Position numbers and translations under genes: made by a program. A stretch of DNA of 40,253 bases from Seminavis robusta (lineage: Eukaryota > Bacillariophyta > Bacillariophyceae > Naviculales > Naviculaceae), in the NCBI GenBank assembly GCA_903772945.1, contig CAICTM010000994.1, positions 1 through 40,253 of the forward strand, in the 5' to 3' direction. The notes below the pieces were generated by a model, which was given only the letters and a program-made list of their open reading frames with translations, did not search any database and was not told where the DNA came from. Positions 1 through 9,337 of this stretch are shown here, piece by piece. The stretch's first letter is position 1. Each line of letters starts with the position of its first letter.

Positions 1-640
1 ACTGACTGTATGTGCAATGGAGGTCAGGACAGAGATCGCGTCGGCTGCTGCACACAGACAAGTCATGTTTTCAAAGATGGTGTTTTGTGGTCGCTACATC
101 TTCTGGGCTTTGGTGGAGTCTCAATCAATTCCCAGCCAGTGGCTCAGCTGTCCTATCATGACTATAGATGCACATCATTGTGCCGTGTCAAACGATGATG
201 CTAGAGTTGCTGGAGAACAGTGTCGGATTTCGTGCTATCTGGTGAACAAACCAGATTTGCTAGTAGCTAGCTAGACCATGGGATTGGGTCTCAAGACTAT
301 GGGTTGGATCGTTGGATCCAGCTTGTTGCTTGTGACAGCTAGCTGGTACCGGTACCAGTACTTTGTACCGTGGTGCTAGTACCGGTACACCTACCGGTAC
401 CGTACGGTACGGGTTCTCTCTATCCGGTACGCTACCTGGTACATGTACCGGTACGGCCGTACGGTACGGTACGTCGGTCTACTAAGTACATCAAGGAGCG
501 AACACGAGTCTCAGTCCTGCTTTGCGCTAGCTAGCTAGCTAGCTAGGTGCCTACCATACAGCACTGCCTACCATACAGCACTGCATTTTCTCATGGCAAA
601 ACAACTAAGTACTGAGTTTATCTAATTCCTAAGGCATTCT
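1..640. other. Gene-free left flank with palindromic short repeats
   Basis: No credible gene is visible; the short open frames here have no recognisable content. The stretch from about 340 to 475 is crowded with GGTAC/ACCGGT/GTACGG units, and 527-546 is a (GCTA)n run. Positions 549-582 hold two exact tandem copies of a 17-bp unit (gcctaccatacagcact). The stretch lies downstream of the Crypton-type gene at 641-3085, so the element's 3' boundary may fall inside it, but I see no terminal repeats marking it. Confidence 0.6.
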
Positions 641-3085
641 TCAGCTCCTGTTGGAGGTTGTTTTCTCCCTTCTCTTCTTGAGGTCTCTAGATATTTCTAG
701 GATCTTTGCTCTGGGGTAGAGCTTTTCGACGAGGCTGATTGCAGCACCAGCATTAAGACGATTGGCCACCAAATCGTTCAACATAAAATACAATCCCTTT
801 CTCCTGTAGTACGTGTTGTTGCCAGGAAGTGATTGCTCTGCTGGGATCCAATCTTTGACTGGCTTGCAACCATTAATACCGGTAGACCACTCTTGCCAAA
901 TGTCTCCAACTGTTTTGAGATTCTTCGTGATTTTGGCTGGACGATCGTCAGTTGCAGTAGTCAAACGTTCTCTTCTACGTCTTCCATGATTGTCTCTCCT
1001 TTCTACTAGCCCAAGAGAAGCAAAGTTTTGTGCCCGTCTTCCAGGTGATGCCATTCTCGGTGGTTGTACCTGAATTGTTGCAAGATTCCGGTCAACCCTA
1101 TCAAAGCGGCCATCCATGTATTGCCGTTGGTTTTGAAACAGATTTGTCATATTTTGTTGAAACATGTTGAGTTGCTGTAGATGGCTTTGTTGGTTTTGGT
1201 GTATTCTCATAACCATATCTTCGAGCCATTGCGATGGAGGAGCTGCTTGTTGCTGCTGCTGCTGCGGCATTGCCGGTGGTTGCTGGTGTTGTGTGTTGTT
1301 GTAATTACATTCTCGAATTAAACACTCGTCATTGTGACGGGTAACCTCCAGCCGGTTCTTGACCACAGGGTTGATTCCATCTGGCAACTGCTGTATCTCT
1401 GTATATGCTTCCCTTATCTCAGCTCGTTGATGCCCATCCATTCGTCCTTCCATTTCATCTGAAAGAGCAGCCCACAAAAGAGGTCGAGCAAGAATCAAAG
1501 CTGGATTACGAGCATTGCCATCACCTCCAAAGAACTTGTGCATTTCGGGAACCACGTATTCCTTGAGCCAGTTGTCAGTAACATTGGTAGCCTGGCCATG
1601 TACGCGGTAGGCAACAGGATTATCAAGGCAAAGAACTCTGGCAACATTAGCATCAATAAAAGGTTGATCGGGCGATACATAATGGCCAGCTGCAACCTTG
1701 TGCTTCGTAGCAGTGTCGCCTTTCCATCTTCCACGACCATCAACATCCCGCATACTAACACCGAAGCGCTTTGCCAAAGTGGCAGCATACTTTCGAATGC
1801 TGTGACTCCCAATCAAACCACCGATGGTACTGGAGATTGCTAGGAAAACCTCACTTTCAAAGATTGACTTCAGGCAAGTGCGATATCGGCTGCACAGCTT
1901 TTTTGTCGGTGAATTCTTCCTGTTTTTCTCCAGTTCTTCAGGTTCCCAGTTTCGCCCTTCAGGTGGTGATGGATCGAAATCATCAGTAAAGAGGTATGCC
2001 TTGTCGAAACCAGAACAAGCTCTCCCTCGAGCAATTGCCTCTTCCAAATAGATTGCCAAAGCCAAATGGGTACAGTATTGAGTATCCATTGCTCCCAACA
2101 AAATTTGAGGAGGGCAGTCTCGTTCATCTTTAACATTCTTGGACCATTCAACTGTCAATTCCAATGCAAAGTCATGCTTTGAATGGGGCTTAATTTGATT
2201 CATGAATAGCTGCGACACATCAGATCCCCGAGCAACAATATGCAATTGGAGCACCAGCATGCAGACAATCAAACAGCTTTTGATAAAGCTGAACGTAGAT
2301 TGTAGAAGTTCAATGGTTTTGCGGAACTCGACCTCATGAAGCTCCCGCCTTGCCTGGGATTTCTTTCCGCGCTTCTCTCTTTCTGCCTGCCTAATAGCTT
2401 CAATCAGTTTGTTGACTGGTTTGGATCGCGTAGGATTGCCCGATGCCCCATTCCAAGGAAAGTCATCCGGCATGTAGTGGGAGATGGCACTCTTAATATG
2501 AAGAATGCCATTTGATCTTCTCTTGGGATTGTCAACTTTGTAGTTCACATCATCCACCTTTTCATATGTCAACATGTGAAGATAATCTATCACATGGTGC
2601 GGCTTGATTAACCTCCTAATTTCAACAGGATTGAACGTTGCATTCTTCTTAAACTTTCTCCCAAATGTGTGGTCCATAAAACCAATGAAAGCAGACTGAT
2701 ATTGTGGATGTGGACGGGTAACTTGCTCTGCTGGAGCTTCGGCCAACTCTGGCAAATTCAATTCGGTGGCAACAGTTCTTCTGTTGGGACGTGGTAGTGG
2801 TGGTGATGGTGGTGGTGGTGGTGGTGGTGGCACTAATGGTAGTCGCCGGCGCCCATTTGTCATTCTCTTTACTTTGCAGGTGTTGCATAATCTGCCATGA
2901 CCATGACCTTCACCGACCCCAGCATCGAATCCACAAAATGGATGCATGTGAGCGTTGCAATCAGGGCATTTGTGGGTATCCTCACACAGAATTCCACATC
3001 CACCACCACAAGCAGCCAAAAGCTTGCCATTTGCAGAAAAACGAGGAATGCCAAAGTCCCCAATGCCAGCAGCCAGACCATTCAT
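641..3085 (-). CDS. Crypton-type tyrosine recombinase with GCR1_C-like C-terminal DNA-binding domain
   Basis: Predicted transposon recombinase of 814 aa, which would cut and rejoin DNA through a tyrosine. The open frame continues upstream to a TTG, but the first ATG is at 3085 and an in-frame TAA lies a little further up. Residues 26-70 form a Cys/His-rich probable zinc-binding module (C26, C30, C34, C40, C43, C51, C67, C70), followed by a run of prolines. The catalytic core shows box I Arg286 (ARGSDVS), box II H428-x-x-R431 (HSIRKYAATLAKRFG), W454 in GRGRWKG, and the likely nucleophile Y469 (GHYVS). A Gln-rich, probably coiled segment spans about 595-675. Residues 723-777 (TVGDIWQEWSTGINGCKP, then YYRRKGLYFML) resemble the GCR1_C domain at the C-terminus of Crypton recombinases. 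The frame is uninterrupted and all catalytic residues are present, so the copy may be recent or active. Cryptons lack terminal inverted repeats and I could not define the ends. Confidence 0.85.
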   Translation of the reverse strand: MNGLAAGIGDFGIPRFSANGKLLAACGGGCGILCEDTHKCPDCNAHMHPFCGFDAGVGEGHGHGRLCNTCKVKRMTNGRRRLPLVPPPPPPPPSPPLPRPNRRTVATELNLPELAEAPAEQVTRPHPQYQSAFIGFMDHTFGRKFKKNATFNPVEIRRLIKPHHVIDYLHMLTYEKVDDVNYKVDNPKRRSNGILHIKSAISHYMPDDFPWNGASGNPTRSKPVNKLIEAIRQAEREKRGKKSQARRELHEVEFRKTIELLQSTFSFIKSCLIVCMLVLQLHIVARGSDVSQLFMNQIKPHSKHDFALELTVEWSKNVKDERDCPPQILLGAMDTQYCTHLALAIYLEEAIARGRACSGFDKAYLFTDDFDPSPPEGRNWEPEELEKNRKNSPTKKLCSRYRTCLKSIFESEVFLAISSTIGGLIGSHSIRKYAATLAKRFGVSMRDVDGRGRWKGDTATKHKVAAGHYVSPDQPFIDANVARVLCLDNPVAYRVHGQATNVTDNWLKEYVVPEMHKFFGGDGNARNPALILARPLLWAALSDEMEGRMDGHQRAEIREAYTEIQQLPDGINPVVKNRLEVTRHNDECLIRECNYNNTQHQQPPAMPQQQQQQAAPPSQWLEDMVMRIHQNQQSHLQQLNMFQQNMTNLFQNQRQYMDGRFDRVDRNLATIQVQPPRMASPGRRAQNFASLGLVERRDNHGRRRRERLTTATDDRPAKITKNLKTVGDIWQEWSTGINGCKPVKDWIPAEQSLPGNNTYYRRKGLYFMLNDLVANRLNAGAAISLVEKLYPRAKILEISRDLKKRREKTTSNRS

Positions 3086-4458
3086 CTTGAGCTTCTTTGC
3101 TGATGACAAGTTTTTATGTTACATTGCCGGAGATGGATGGATTACTCGCTCGGCGGGAGATTGAAGATTCAAATCTTCAAGGTTAAGCCAGCAAGCTGGT
3201 TTGATATGAGACATCCTTCAACTTCCAAGCATTCCTTGCCGAACCCGGGAAAAGAGGTCATTGGAGACTGCAGACTGCAGAAAAACCACTAAGTCTTCGA
3301 GTCTGTTTTGCAGAAAACATCGCAAAAAAGAGGCTGCAAAAAGCCTTCTATATTATTCCCGGGATATCAAACATTATTGAAAAAAACCATGTTGTCCACA
3401 AGGAAGGCTCAAGGACTTAATGGGCGGGTATGCCTACCTATTGGGGGGGTACTGAGGCCACTAAGTAAATGCAGGCATTTCTGCAAATCCGGGACATTAG
3501 AGTTATGGTCAAGTGTGAAAGTTGAGACGGGCGGGTACGTCAGATATTTCCTAGAGGGTCCCAGCTACTGGTACAGTGTACATTCTTGCTGGTCCAGTAG
3601 AGCTGCCTGGACTGTTCTCTTCAAGAAATAATTATTGTCCGTACGGCTGTACTCGTAAAGGAAAGTCAGTTAGTACGACTGTACTCGGAGAGCTATTTAT
3701 TAATACTCTGATGTACTGAGTACGACTACTGCTCAAGTACTGTGCACTGCGTATCCAGTACAGTAGCTACTAACTGACGACCATCATGTTTTGTTTCCAT
3801 GGTAAAATATGCGCGAGTAAGGTATTGGCATTGTGGGGAGCTTATATTTGCATGGAGCTGTGCGTGATAAATAGATTTATTCTCATATCCATGCTAAATA
3901 ATACAATACAGTAATACTAGAATACTAGAGTACACTTTGACCAGTACTGCCGTACTGCCCCATGCTTCTTTCTAAGCTGAAGAAGCGTGAACGGATCGAT
4001 TCACTCAGTATCACGTGACTCTTATATCTTGAATTTTCCCTGCACAACCAGTGCGTTAATAAAGTCTCCACGTCAGCAAATATAGTGAGACGTTTTGATA
4101 TCTGACTGGCTCTTTCGTGCGGTTAAACGTGAACCTCTATAAACCCTATGAAGAACGCATTAAATCCTGGTTGAAGATGGTTCCAGCACTATCAAAGGTT
4201 CAGTACCAGTGATACATTCTTGATGTTCATCGGCTGCACCACAGGGCACACCGTACCGGCGTACCGGTACCCAATCTTTTTCACAGTGCTTGCCACCAAA
4301 GCGTACTAGTAAGCCAATATCCACCATCACTATGAGATCATTCCACCATTCCGCCTGTGCTCTGTACCAATTGCTACTAGGACCTCCCCACCTCGCCTCG
4401 TGCCCACACAAGATCAAACTTTTTGTTGTTGGTTTACTCGTCTCATCATAATCCAACA
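3086..4458. other. Gene-free region between the Crypton gene and the disordered-protein gene
   Basis: No credible gene. An open frame at 3308-3631 starts at TTG and has no recognisable content. A 20-bp near-palindrome with 9-bp arms lies at 3161-3180 (TTGAAGATT, two bases, AATCTTCAA), and a CCAGC-AA-GCTGG hairpin at 3188-3199; both are just upstream of the Crypton start. GTAC-rich sequence runs through 3640-3790. The last few hundred bases should hold the promoter of the gene starting at 4459; an ACGTCA motif is visible near 4070. Confidence 0.5.
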
Positions 4459-7449
4459 ATGCCTCCTCCAGCACCACCCTCATCGTCGCGGGCTTCAGCC
4501 CATGATGATGATGCATCTCCAGTATCGGTGGCTGATCGCAAGCTCTTAGTGCCGGAGCCAGCTCATCAGAAAGCCTCGATGCTTTCACCGTCAAAGAAGA
4601 AAAAGTACAGCAAGGTATCGGTGGATTCCCTCCTCGACCATGTGGCCGCCTTGGACATCCCTCGAGAGACGGCTGGTGCAGTGGCGACCTCAGAGCGATT
4701 GGAACAACTTCGTCGCCTTCAGGAAGAGGGGCAGAAGTCGAGCACTTCACTCATGTCCGAAAGTGGCAGCACTGTTCTCAGAGGCATTGATGGACTATTG
4801 GGAGGTGCTCTTAGCAAGAGTGCCCGTCTTGAGCAGGATGATAATGACGATGATGAAGTGCCCAAGAAACGCATCAGTGATTCTTCAAAGGGTACTACCC
4901 GGGGCAGAAAGCCCCGGCCTGCCTCTCCTCGTCGGTCCACCACACCACCTGGGGAGCTACGAAAGGGGGTGGCAGACCTGTCCAAGAGCGATCACCCCCG
5001 CCCATCAAAGTCCAAGCAACCGAAAAAGCGGATCCAAAAGAGCAAAAGTGGTGGTGAATTGGCAGAACAAGAATCCGAGGAGAATTCCAAAATAGTGCCA
5101 AAGTCGAGACGCACGTCTCCGAGGCGAGCCACTACGCCTCCCAAAGCTCTCGAACGGAGCTTGCGGGAAGCATCCATGAGAACCAGCAAATCAGCTCAGA
5201 AAAGCAGCAAGAAGACCAAAGAAGACGAGGAGGATGATCCCAGGAAGCGCCATAGTGATCCCATTAAGCCGCCGCTGTCCTCCTCAAGCCAACCAGGAAA
5301 GACACGAAAAAGTCGTCGGGCTACCACACCACCCAAGTACCTTGGATCTGATAGTGGTTCTGGCAAAACGACGAAAAAGGCATCACGTACTACTAGTAGT
5401 GGAGGGGATGACAGATCGCAAAAGGCGTCATACCACCGAACGACCAGTACAGGGAGTGGTAGCAGCAGTGGAAAGCAACGCAAGCAGAAAAGGGTTACAA
5501 AGACAAAGTCTCAGGAGCCAACCGACCAGGACATCCCTGGCTTGCAAAAGATGCAAAAGGATGCAGATAAGATTTTGCAGGATTCCTTCTCGGCCCTCAG
5601 TTTGGAAAAGTTCACAGAACCAGATTCCAAGAGTCTGCATGCCTCTCTGTCTGCCATGAGTTTCCAAAGACCTTCTGCGGAAGCAGCGACCAAGAATTTG
5701 CATGCTTCCCTGTCGGCAATGAGTTTCCAACTCAAGAATAACGCGAGCTTCAGCAGTAGTGACCACCAACTGTCTCTCGAGCAGGATCTCTCACTACCCA
5801 CGGGAATGACATACAAGCCCACCGCTGAAGACGCTACTAGTAGCAGCGCACCCATTGCCAAATCCGATCGAGCGGGGAGAACCTTATCGCCTTCCCGTAG
5901 GACTTCGAAGTCATCATCTGTCCGCGTCAACTCCACAGGCAGCTATGAGCGCAAGGCGAAGAAAAGCAGCGTCGAAAAGACTATCCCGTCTATTCGCTCC
6001 GAACAAGACTTGTTCACCTTGGAGGCTATACCGGAGAAGCGCAGCAAAGCAAGATCGGAGAGGAAACCAGGAGCACTGAGAAAAGTGAAGTCCACTGCTG
6101 ATTCCGGAAAAGAGGACGAACTCTCGGATGGGAATGGTGCTGCCTCGAGAAAAGCGAGGACCACTTCTCCCCGTCGCAACACTGTGGCCGAGCAGAGCTA
6201 TCGTCGCACTACCAGCGGTGGTACCCTTGGCAGTGCTGGTTCCGCGACACAAAAGCCAAGGCGGAAAAAGGTATTAGGTGCCAGTGCACACTCGAAAGTA
6301 GATGCCGATGCCTTGTCCAACTCCGAAGCCAACCACACCAAGGGTCCCCGCAACAAGCCAGAGGAGGATAGAACGTCGGCTTCATGCCCTGCCCAGAACC
6401 CGCAGGAACGCCGTGTTCGAGACCAAAACGGCCTGGCAGTTTCAACGTCGTCCCATCAAGGTAGGAGCCGTCGACGAGACATTGGCCGAGCCTCTCGAAG
6501 AACTACCAGCGTTGGTGCAAGAAGGGAGAGGCAGAAAAAAGTCTCGGGCGCAAGTGTGCACTTGAATGTAGAGCAGGATCTGTTGTCTGTCTCTGAGTCC
6601 AACAATCAGAGTACTCTCGGCCGACGCCATACCAACATGGATGAAATGTCAAGCTCTTGTCCTGCGCATAACTTTCAAGGTAGACGCCTCAGAGACAGCT
6701 CAGAGTTGATGATGAACAACTCGTCGTCAACGCACACGCAACGTCGTCGCCGTAGAGATGACCTGGCCACGATCTCGGCATCTGACCACGGCGCTGCTGG
6801 TAGCATTCGCCGACCTGGAGGACGAAGCTTTGAAGGCTCGACTTCCGTGCTGCGTTTGAAATCCGACGGTGCCATGCCCACAATTGCCGATTGCGCCTCG
6901 GTGGAGGTGGAGGACGAAGAAAAGAGTCCCGTGAAAACCAAACAGACTCGCGCCGGAAGATACAACCGATTCGACCACCCCATCAGCCCTGTTCCGACTC
7001 GAAGGACTGGCAGACGTGTTGGCGCCCAGCAGAGGTTGTCTCTGGTGAGTTGCCTCGATACTCCACTGGCTGAAGATGTGGAAAAAGAGAAAGAAGAATA
7101 CAAAGCGCAGGAAATAGCAGGGACAAAAGATGTCGTGGTAGAACCCAACACTGCAATCTCCGACCGACCAGCGCGCAGTCGTCTCAGGGCCATGGATCTC
7201 AGAGAGCGCCTCAACAAGGTAGATGAGTCATCTGAGCAGCCCAGCAACAAGGAAGCCGACGAAAGTGACACAAAGAGCGTATTCACGGCCACTGTGGTTT
7301 TGCCCTTTGCGAAAGAAATCCCGAAGGAGTTTCTGAAGGCCCAGCAACGAAAGGCGAAGTTGGAAGACAGCTTCGCGGACTTGGAATTCCACAACGGATT
7401 CTCGGATCTTTATGAAGATGAATCAGAGCACCTTGGCATAGTCATTTAG
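4459..7449 (+). CDS. Long intrinsically disordered Ser/Arg/Lys-rich protein with internal repeats
   Basis: Protein of 996 aa that I do not recognise. The open frame extends upstream to a TTG at 4423; the ATG at 4459, in the context CAACAATG, is the realistic start. Composition is dominated by Ser, Arg, Lys, Thr and Pro, with no membrane segment or signal peptide. Motifs of the form SPRRxTTPP recur (near 4918, 5110 and 5310, degenerate near 6163), and LHASLSAMSFQ occurs twice near 5636-5730, with a looser third copy before it. Two adjacent degenerate units of about 90 aa (nt about 6200-6480 and 6490-6770) share the order RRTTS, GAS(A/V)H, SE(A/S)N, SCPAxNxQxRRxRD and an Arg cluster. The C-terminal 50 residues become acidic. 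The basic Ser/Pro pattern would suit a phosphoregulated nuclear or cytoskeletal scaffold, but that is inference. A single-exon gene is plausible. Confidence 0.75.
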   Translation: MPPPAPPSSSRASAHDDDASPVSVADRKLLVPEPAHQKASMLSPSKKKKYSKVSVDSLLDHVAALDIPRETAGAVATSERLEQLRRLQEEGQKSSTSLMSESGSTVLRGIDGLLGGALSKSARLEQDDNDDDEVPKKRISDSSKGTTRGRKPRPASPRRSTTPPGELRKGVADLSKSDHPRPSKSKQPKKRIQKSKSGGELAEQESEENSKIVPKSRRTSPRRATTPPKALERSLREASMRTSKSAQKSSKKTKEDEEDDPRKRHSDPIKPPLSSSSQPGKTRKSRRATTPPKYLGSDSGSGKTTKKASRTTSSGGDDRSQKASYHRTTSTGSGSSSGKQRKQKRVTKTKSQEPTDQDIPGLQKMQKDADKILQDSFSALSLEKFTEPDSKSLHASLSAMSFQRPSAEAATKNLHASLSAMSFQLKNNASFSSSDHQLSLEQDLSLPTGMTYKPTAEDATSSSAPIAKSDRAGRTLSPSRRTSKSSSVRVNSTGSYERKAKKSSVEKTIPSIRSEQDLFTLEAIPEKRSKARSERKPGALRKVKSTADSGKEDELSDGNGAASRKARTTSPRRNTVAEQSYRRTTSGGTLGSAGSATQKPRRKKVLGASAHSKVDADALSNSEANHTKGPRNKPEEDRTSASCPAQNPQERRVRDQNGLAVSTSSHQGRSRRRDIGRASRRTTSVGARRERQKKVSGASVHLNVEQDLLSVSESNNQSTLGRRHTNMDEMSSSCPAHNFQGRRLRDSSELMMNNSSSTHTQRRRRRDDLATISASDHGAAGSIRRPGGRSFEGSTSVLRLKSDGAMPTIADCASVEVEDEEKSPVKTKQTRAGRYNRFDHPISPVPTRRTGRRVGAQQRLSLVSCLDTPLAEDVEKEKEEYKAQEIAGTKDVVVEPNTAISDRPARSRLRAMDLRERLNKVDESSEQPSNKEADESDTKSVFTATVVLPFAKEIPKEFLKAQQRKAKLEDSFADLEFHNGFSDLYEDESEHLGIVI

Positions 7450-7624
7450 TTGAGGTTTGCTTTGCGGAACTGCATTGTATGCTTTCCGTTTGGCATTCCT
7501 TAGCGATGCATAGAAAGAAAAGAATAGGTTAAGTGTTCTGGATACAATTCAAATAGTAGGCTTAATCAATCAAGTCACAGCTAGCTAGCCAGTTACAGGG
7601 TTTGGAACAATCCACGATGTACGA

Positions 7625-9337
7625 TTAGAATGCCCAAGCCAACTTGTCCACCGACCGGAACAAGTTTGTAGGCGGCTCCACCGTGGCTAAATAGTCAGAA
7701 AGATACTCTTCAGAGCCACCACCAAAGATGCCCGAGAGGAGGAATTGGTAGTCATATACTTTCAAAGCTGGCAGTGTGTGGTTTTCGTTGGATTCAAACC
7801 AGAAGGTCAACTCCAGGGTACCTCTGTATGGCATGCGACTTTCCCATGGTAGGTAAACGGATTGAGTCCAAAGCGCTGTGACTTCCTCCAGTTGGGATGT
7901 TGTTGCTGAAAAATGAGCTTCAAGTTGTGGCTCCAAAAAGGCCGCAGTAGACGCCAAGAGACCTTGCCAATCGTCGTCTGAAGGATCAGACTCGAAAGTG
8001 CTAGTTTGAGCAAGACCAAATGTGAGAGAAAAGGGAACCTTTACTGGAACGGACTTCTTCCCGACGGTCGCTTCTTCGTCTGTTACCCAGACTGAATTGG
8101 CTTCTTCGTCGTCGTCCTCGTCTACAAGATGCACTCCGGGATTGGAGTATGAGCTTCCGTAACTTGCCCGCTGCGTGTGATGAAACAAGCCACTGGTGGA
8201 TCGAAGATAGGCGGTTATGAACATCACCACGCTAAAGCCAGTGGACATGTCTCTAAGAAACTCTGCGGCAGTAGGAACATCCAATTCGTTTGTCGCTTTT
8301 GAAACAATCATGACACCGACAACGATGCGGTGGGGGAACTGTTGGCTGTCATCCCAGGTAGGAGTCCCTACCAGCTGTGTCGAGACTTGATGTACATAGA
8401 AATCGTTGATGTCTACATGGCTGTTGTTGGAGCTTGTAGTCGCTTCTTCAAAGTCGTAGTAACGCTGCATGTTATCGTGCAACCAAAAGTGCGTTTCATT
8501 GACTACCCCCGCATACTCGTCTGGTGTGCCCATTCGATCCTCTACCGCTGCACCATTGTCATTCTTCAAAGCGAGACTCCATATCATATCAAATGTCACA
8601 ACATAAACATTCTTGTGCAAAGCACTCGTCGTGTTTGTTACTGCAGCAGCGTTGTCGGGTTGAACCGGTTGATACGACCCTCGTTCGTAGCTGGCATAGG
8701 AGGCCCTTCGCGTGTACCGAAAGATGCTCCTTGATTCGCCGGTTTGATGCAGATGGTTGGAAATAAAGTCAGACACATCCGACCTTGCTGTCATATCCAA
8801 CAAAAACGACCCCACAGATGGGACAGCGTCGTCGTGATGAGTCACTGTTGAACTCGCGTCAAACTGGAAGTGAACCTCACAATCCAAGGAAATGGTGTGC
8901 GGGAAGTACGACGTGCTTCGTGCAATTTGGATGGTGTCGGGATCCCAAGTGGCGCTCGTCACCACGGTGTGAACGTTGCGAAGTTGGATGTTGCGGTTGT
9001 TGTCGTTGTTGTGGTGCTGATTGACATGGATCTCCTGAAAAGTGTCACCGATCCACTGCGTTGTTGCTTGGGCCACTCCCTCGTATTCTGGCACTGTTGG
9101 CTGTCGATCTACCACTTGAGTTTCATCAATTTGGATCCTCCAGGTGATTGTGAAGGGCAAAACATGATACGAAAGTCCCAATGCTCTTTCTTTTGCAGAC
9201 CGAATCTCATTTTCATTGGGAGACGAAGCAACAGCACGGTTTTCAGCTACAATGAGGAACCACGAAGTTACCAAGAACAAGGACCTCAGATAGGTCAGTC
9301 TTATGCATATTCGTGCCATTGCTTGCTGTGCCAGCAT
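7625..9337 (-). CDS. Secreted protein with three copies of an unrecognised ~150-aa domain
   Basis: Protein of 570 aa. An ATG at 9337 (or 9319, residue 7) precedes a hydrophobic signal peptide (LRSLFLVTSWFLIV), so the product is probably secreted. Three related units follow at about residues 60-215, 245-400 and 432-570. Each opens with a (F/V)-x-F-x-(I/M/L) strand, has a W-x-x-x helix region, then a P-x-(K/R/T)I-like strand, and the first two close with VP-x-x-x-x-FL-x-DM, an (F)I-x-x-(Y/H)L helix and an aromatic tail RASY-x-S. The third unit is more diverged and ends LFRSVDKLAW. N-glycosylation sequons are present. The gene at 11684-12868 contains the same kind of unit (VLPFRLNWAF, then DVPTVSSYLE), so the two are paralogues arranged head to head. 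Function unknown; the domain architecture suggests an extracellular or cell-wall role, which is inference. Confidence 0.75.
   Translation of the reverse strand: MLAQQAMARICIRLTYLRSLFLVTSWFLIVAENRAVASSPNENEIRSAKERALGLSYHVLPFTITWRIQIDETQVVDRQPTVPEYEGVAQATTQWIGDTFQEIHVNQHHNNDNNRNIQLRNVHTVVTSATWDPDTIQIARSTSYFPHTISLDCEVHFQFDASSTVTHHDDAVPSVGSFLLDMTARSDVSDFISNHLHQTGESRSIFRYTRRASYASYERGSYQPVQPDNAAAVTNTTSALHKNVYVVTFDMIWSLALKNDNGAAVEDRMGTPDEYAGVVNETHFWLHDNMQRYYDFEEATTSSNNSHVDINDFYVHQVSTQLVGTPTWDDSQQFPHRIVVGVMIVSKATNELDVPTAAEFLRDMSTGFSVVMFITAYLRSTSGLFHHTQRASYGSSYSNPGVHLVDEDDDEEANSVWVTDEEATVGKKSVPVKVPFSLTFGLAQTSTFESDPSDDDWQGLLASTAAFLEPQLEAHFSATTSQLEEVTALWTQSVYLPWESRMPYRGTLELTFWFESNENHTLPALKVYDYQFLLSGIFGGGSEEYLSDYLATVEPPTNLFRSVDKLAWAF

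Noticed and set aside
3308..3631. 107-aa plus-strand frame near the Crypton gene
   Set aside because: Starts at TTG and has no homology that I recognise; probably noncoding.
4160..4750. 196-aa minus-strand frame
   Set aside because: It overlaps the 5' part of the disordered-protein gene on the other strand and has no recognisable domain; it is best explained as a shadow.
6675..7394. 239-aa minus-strand frame
   Set aside because: Antisense to the Ser/Arg-rich gene; the biased codons of that gene keep the opposite strand open.
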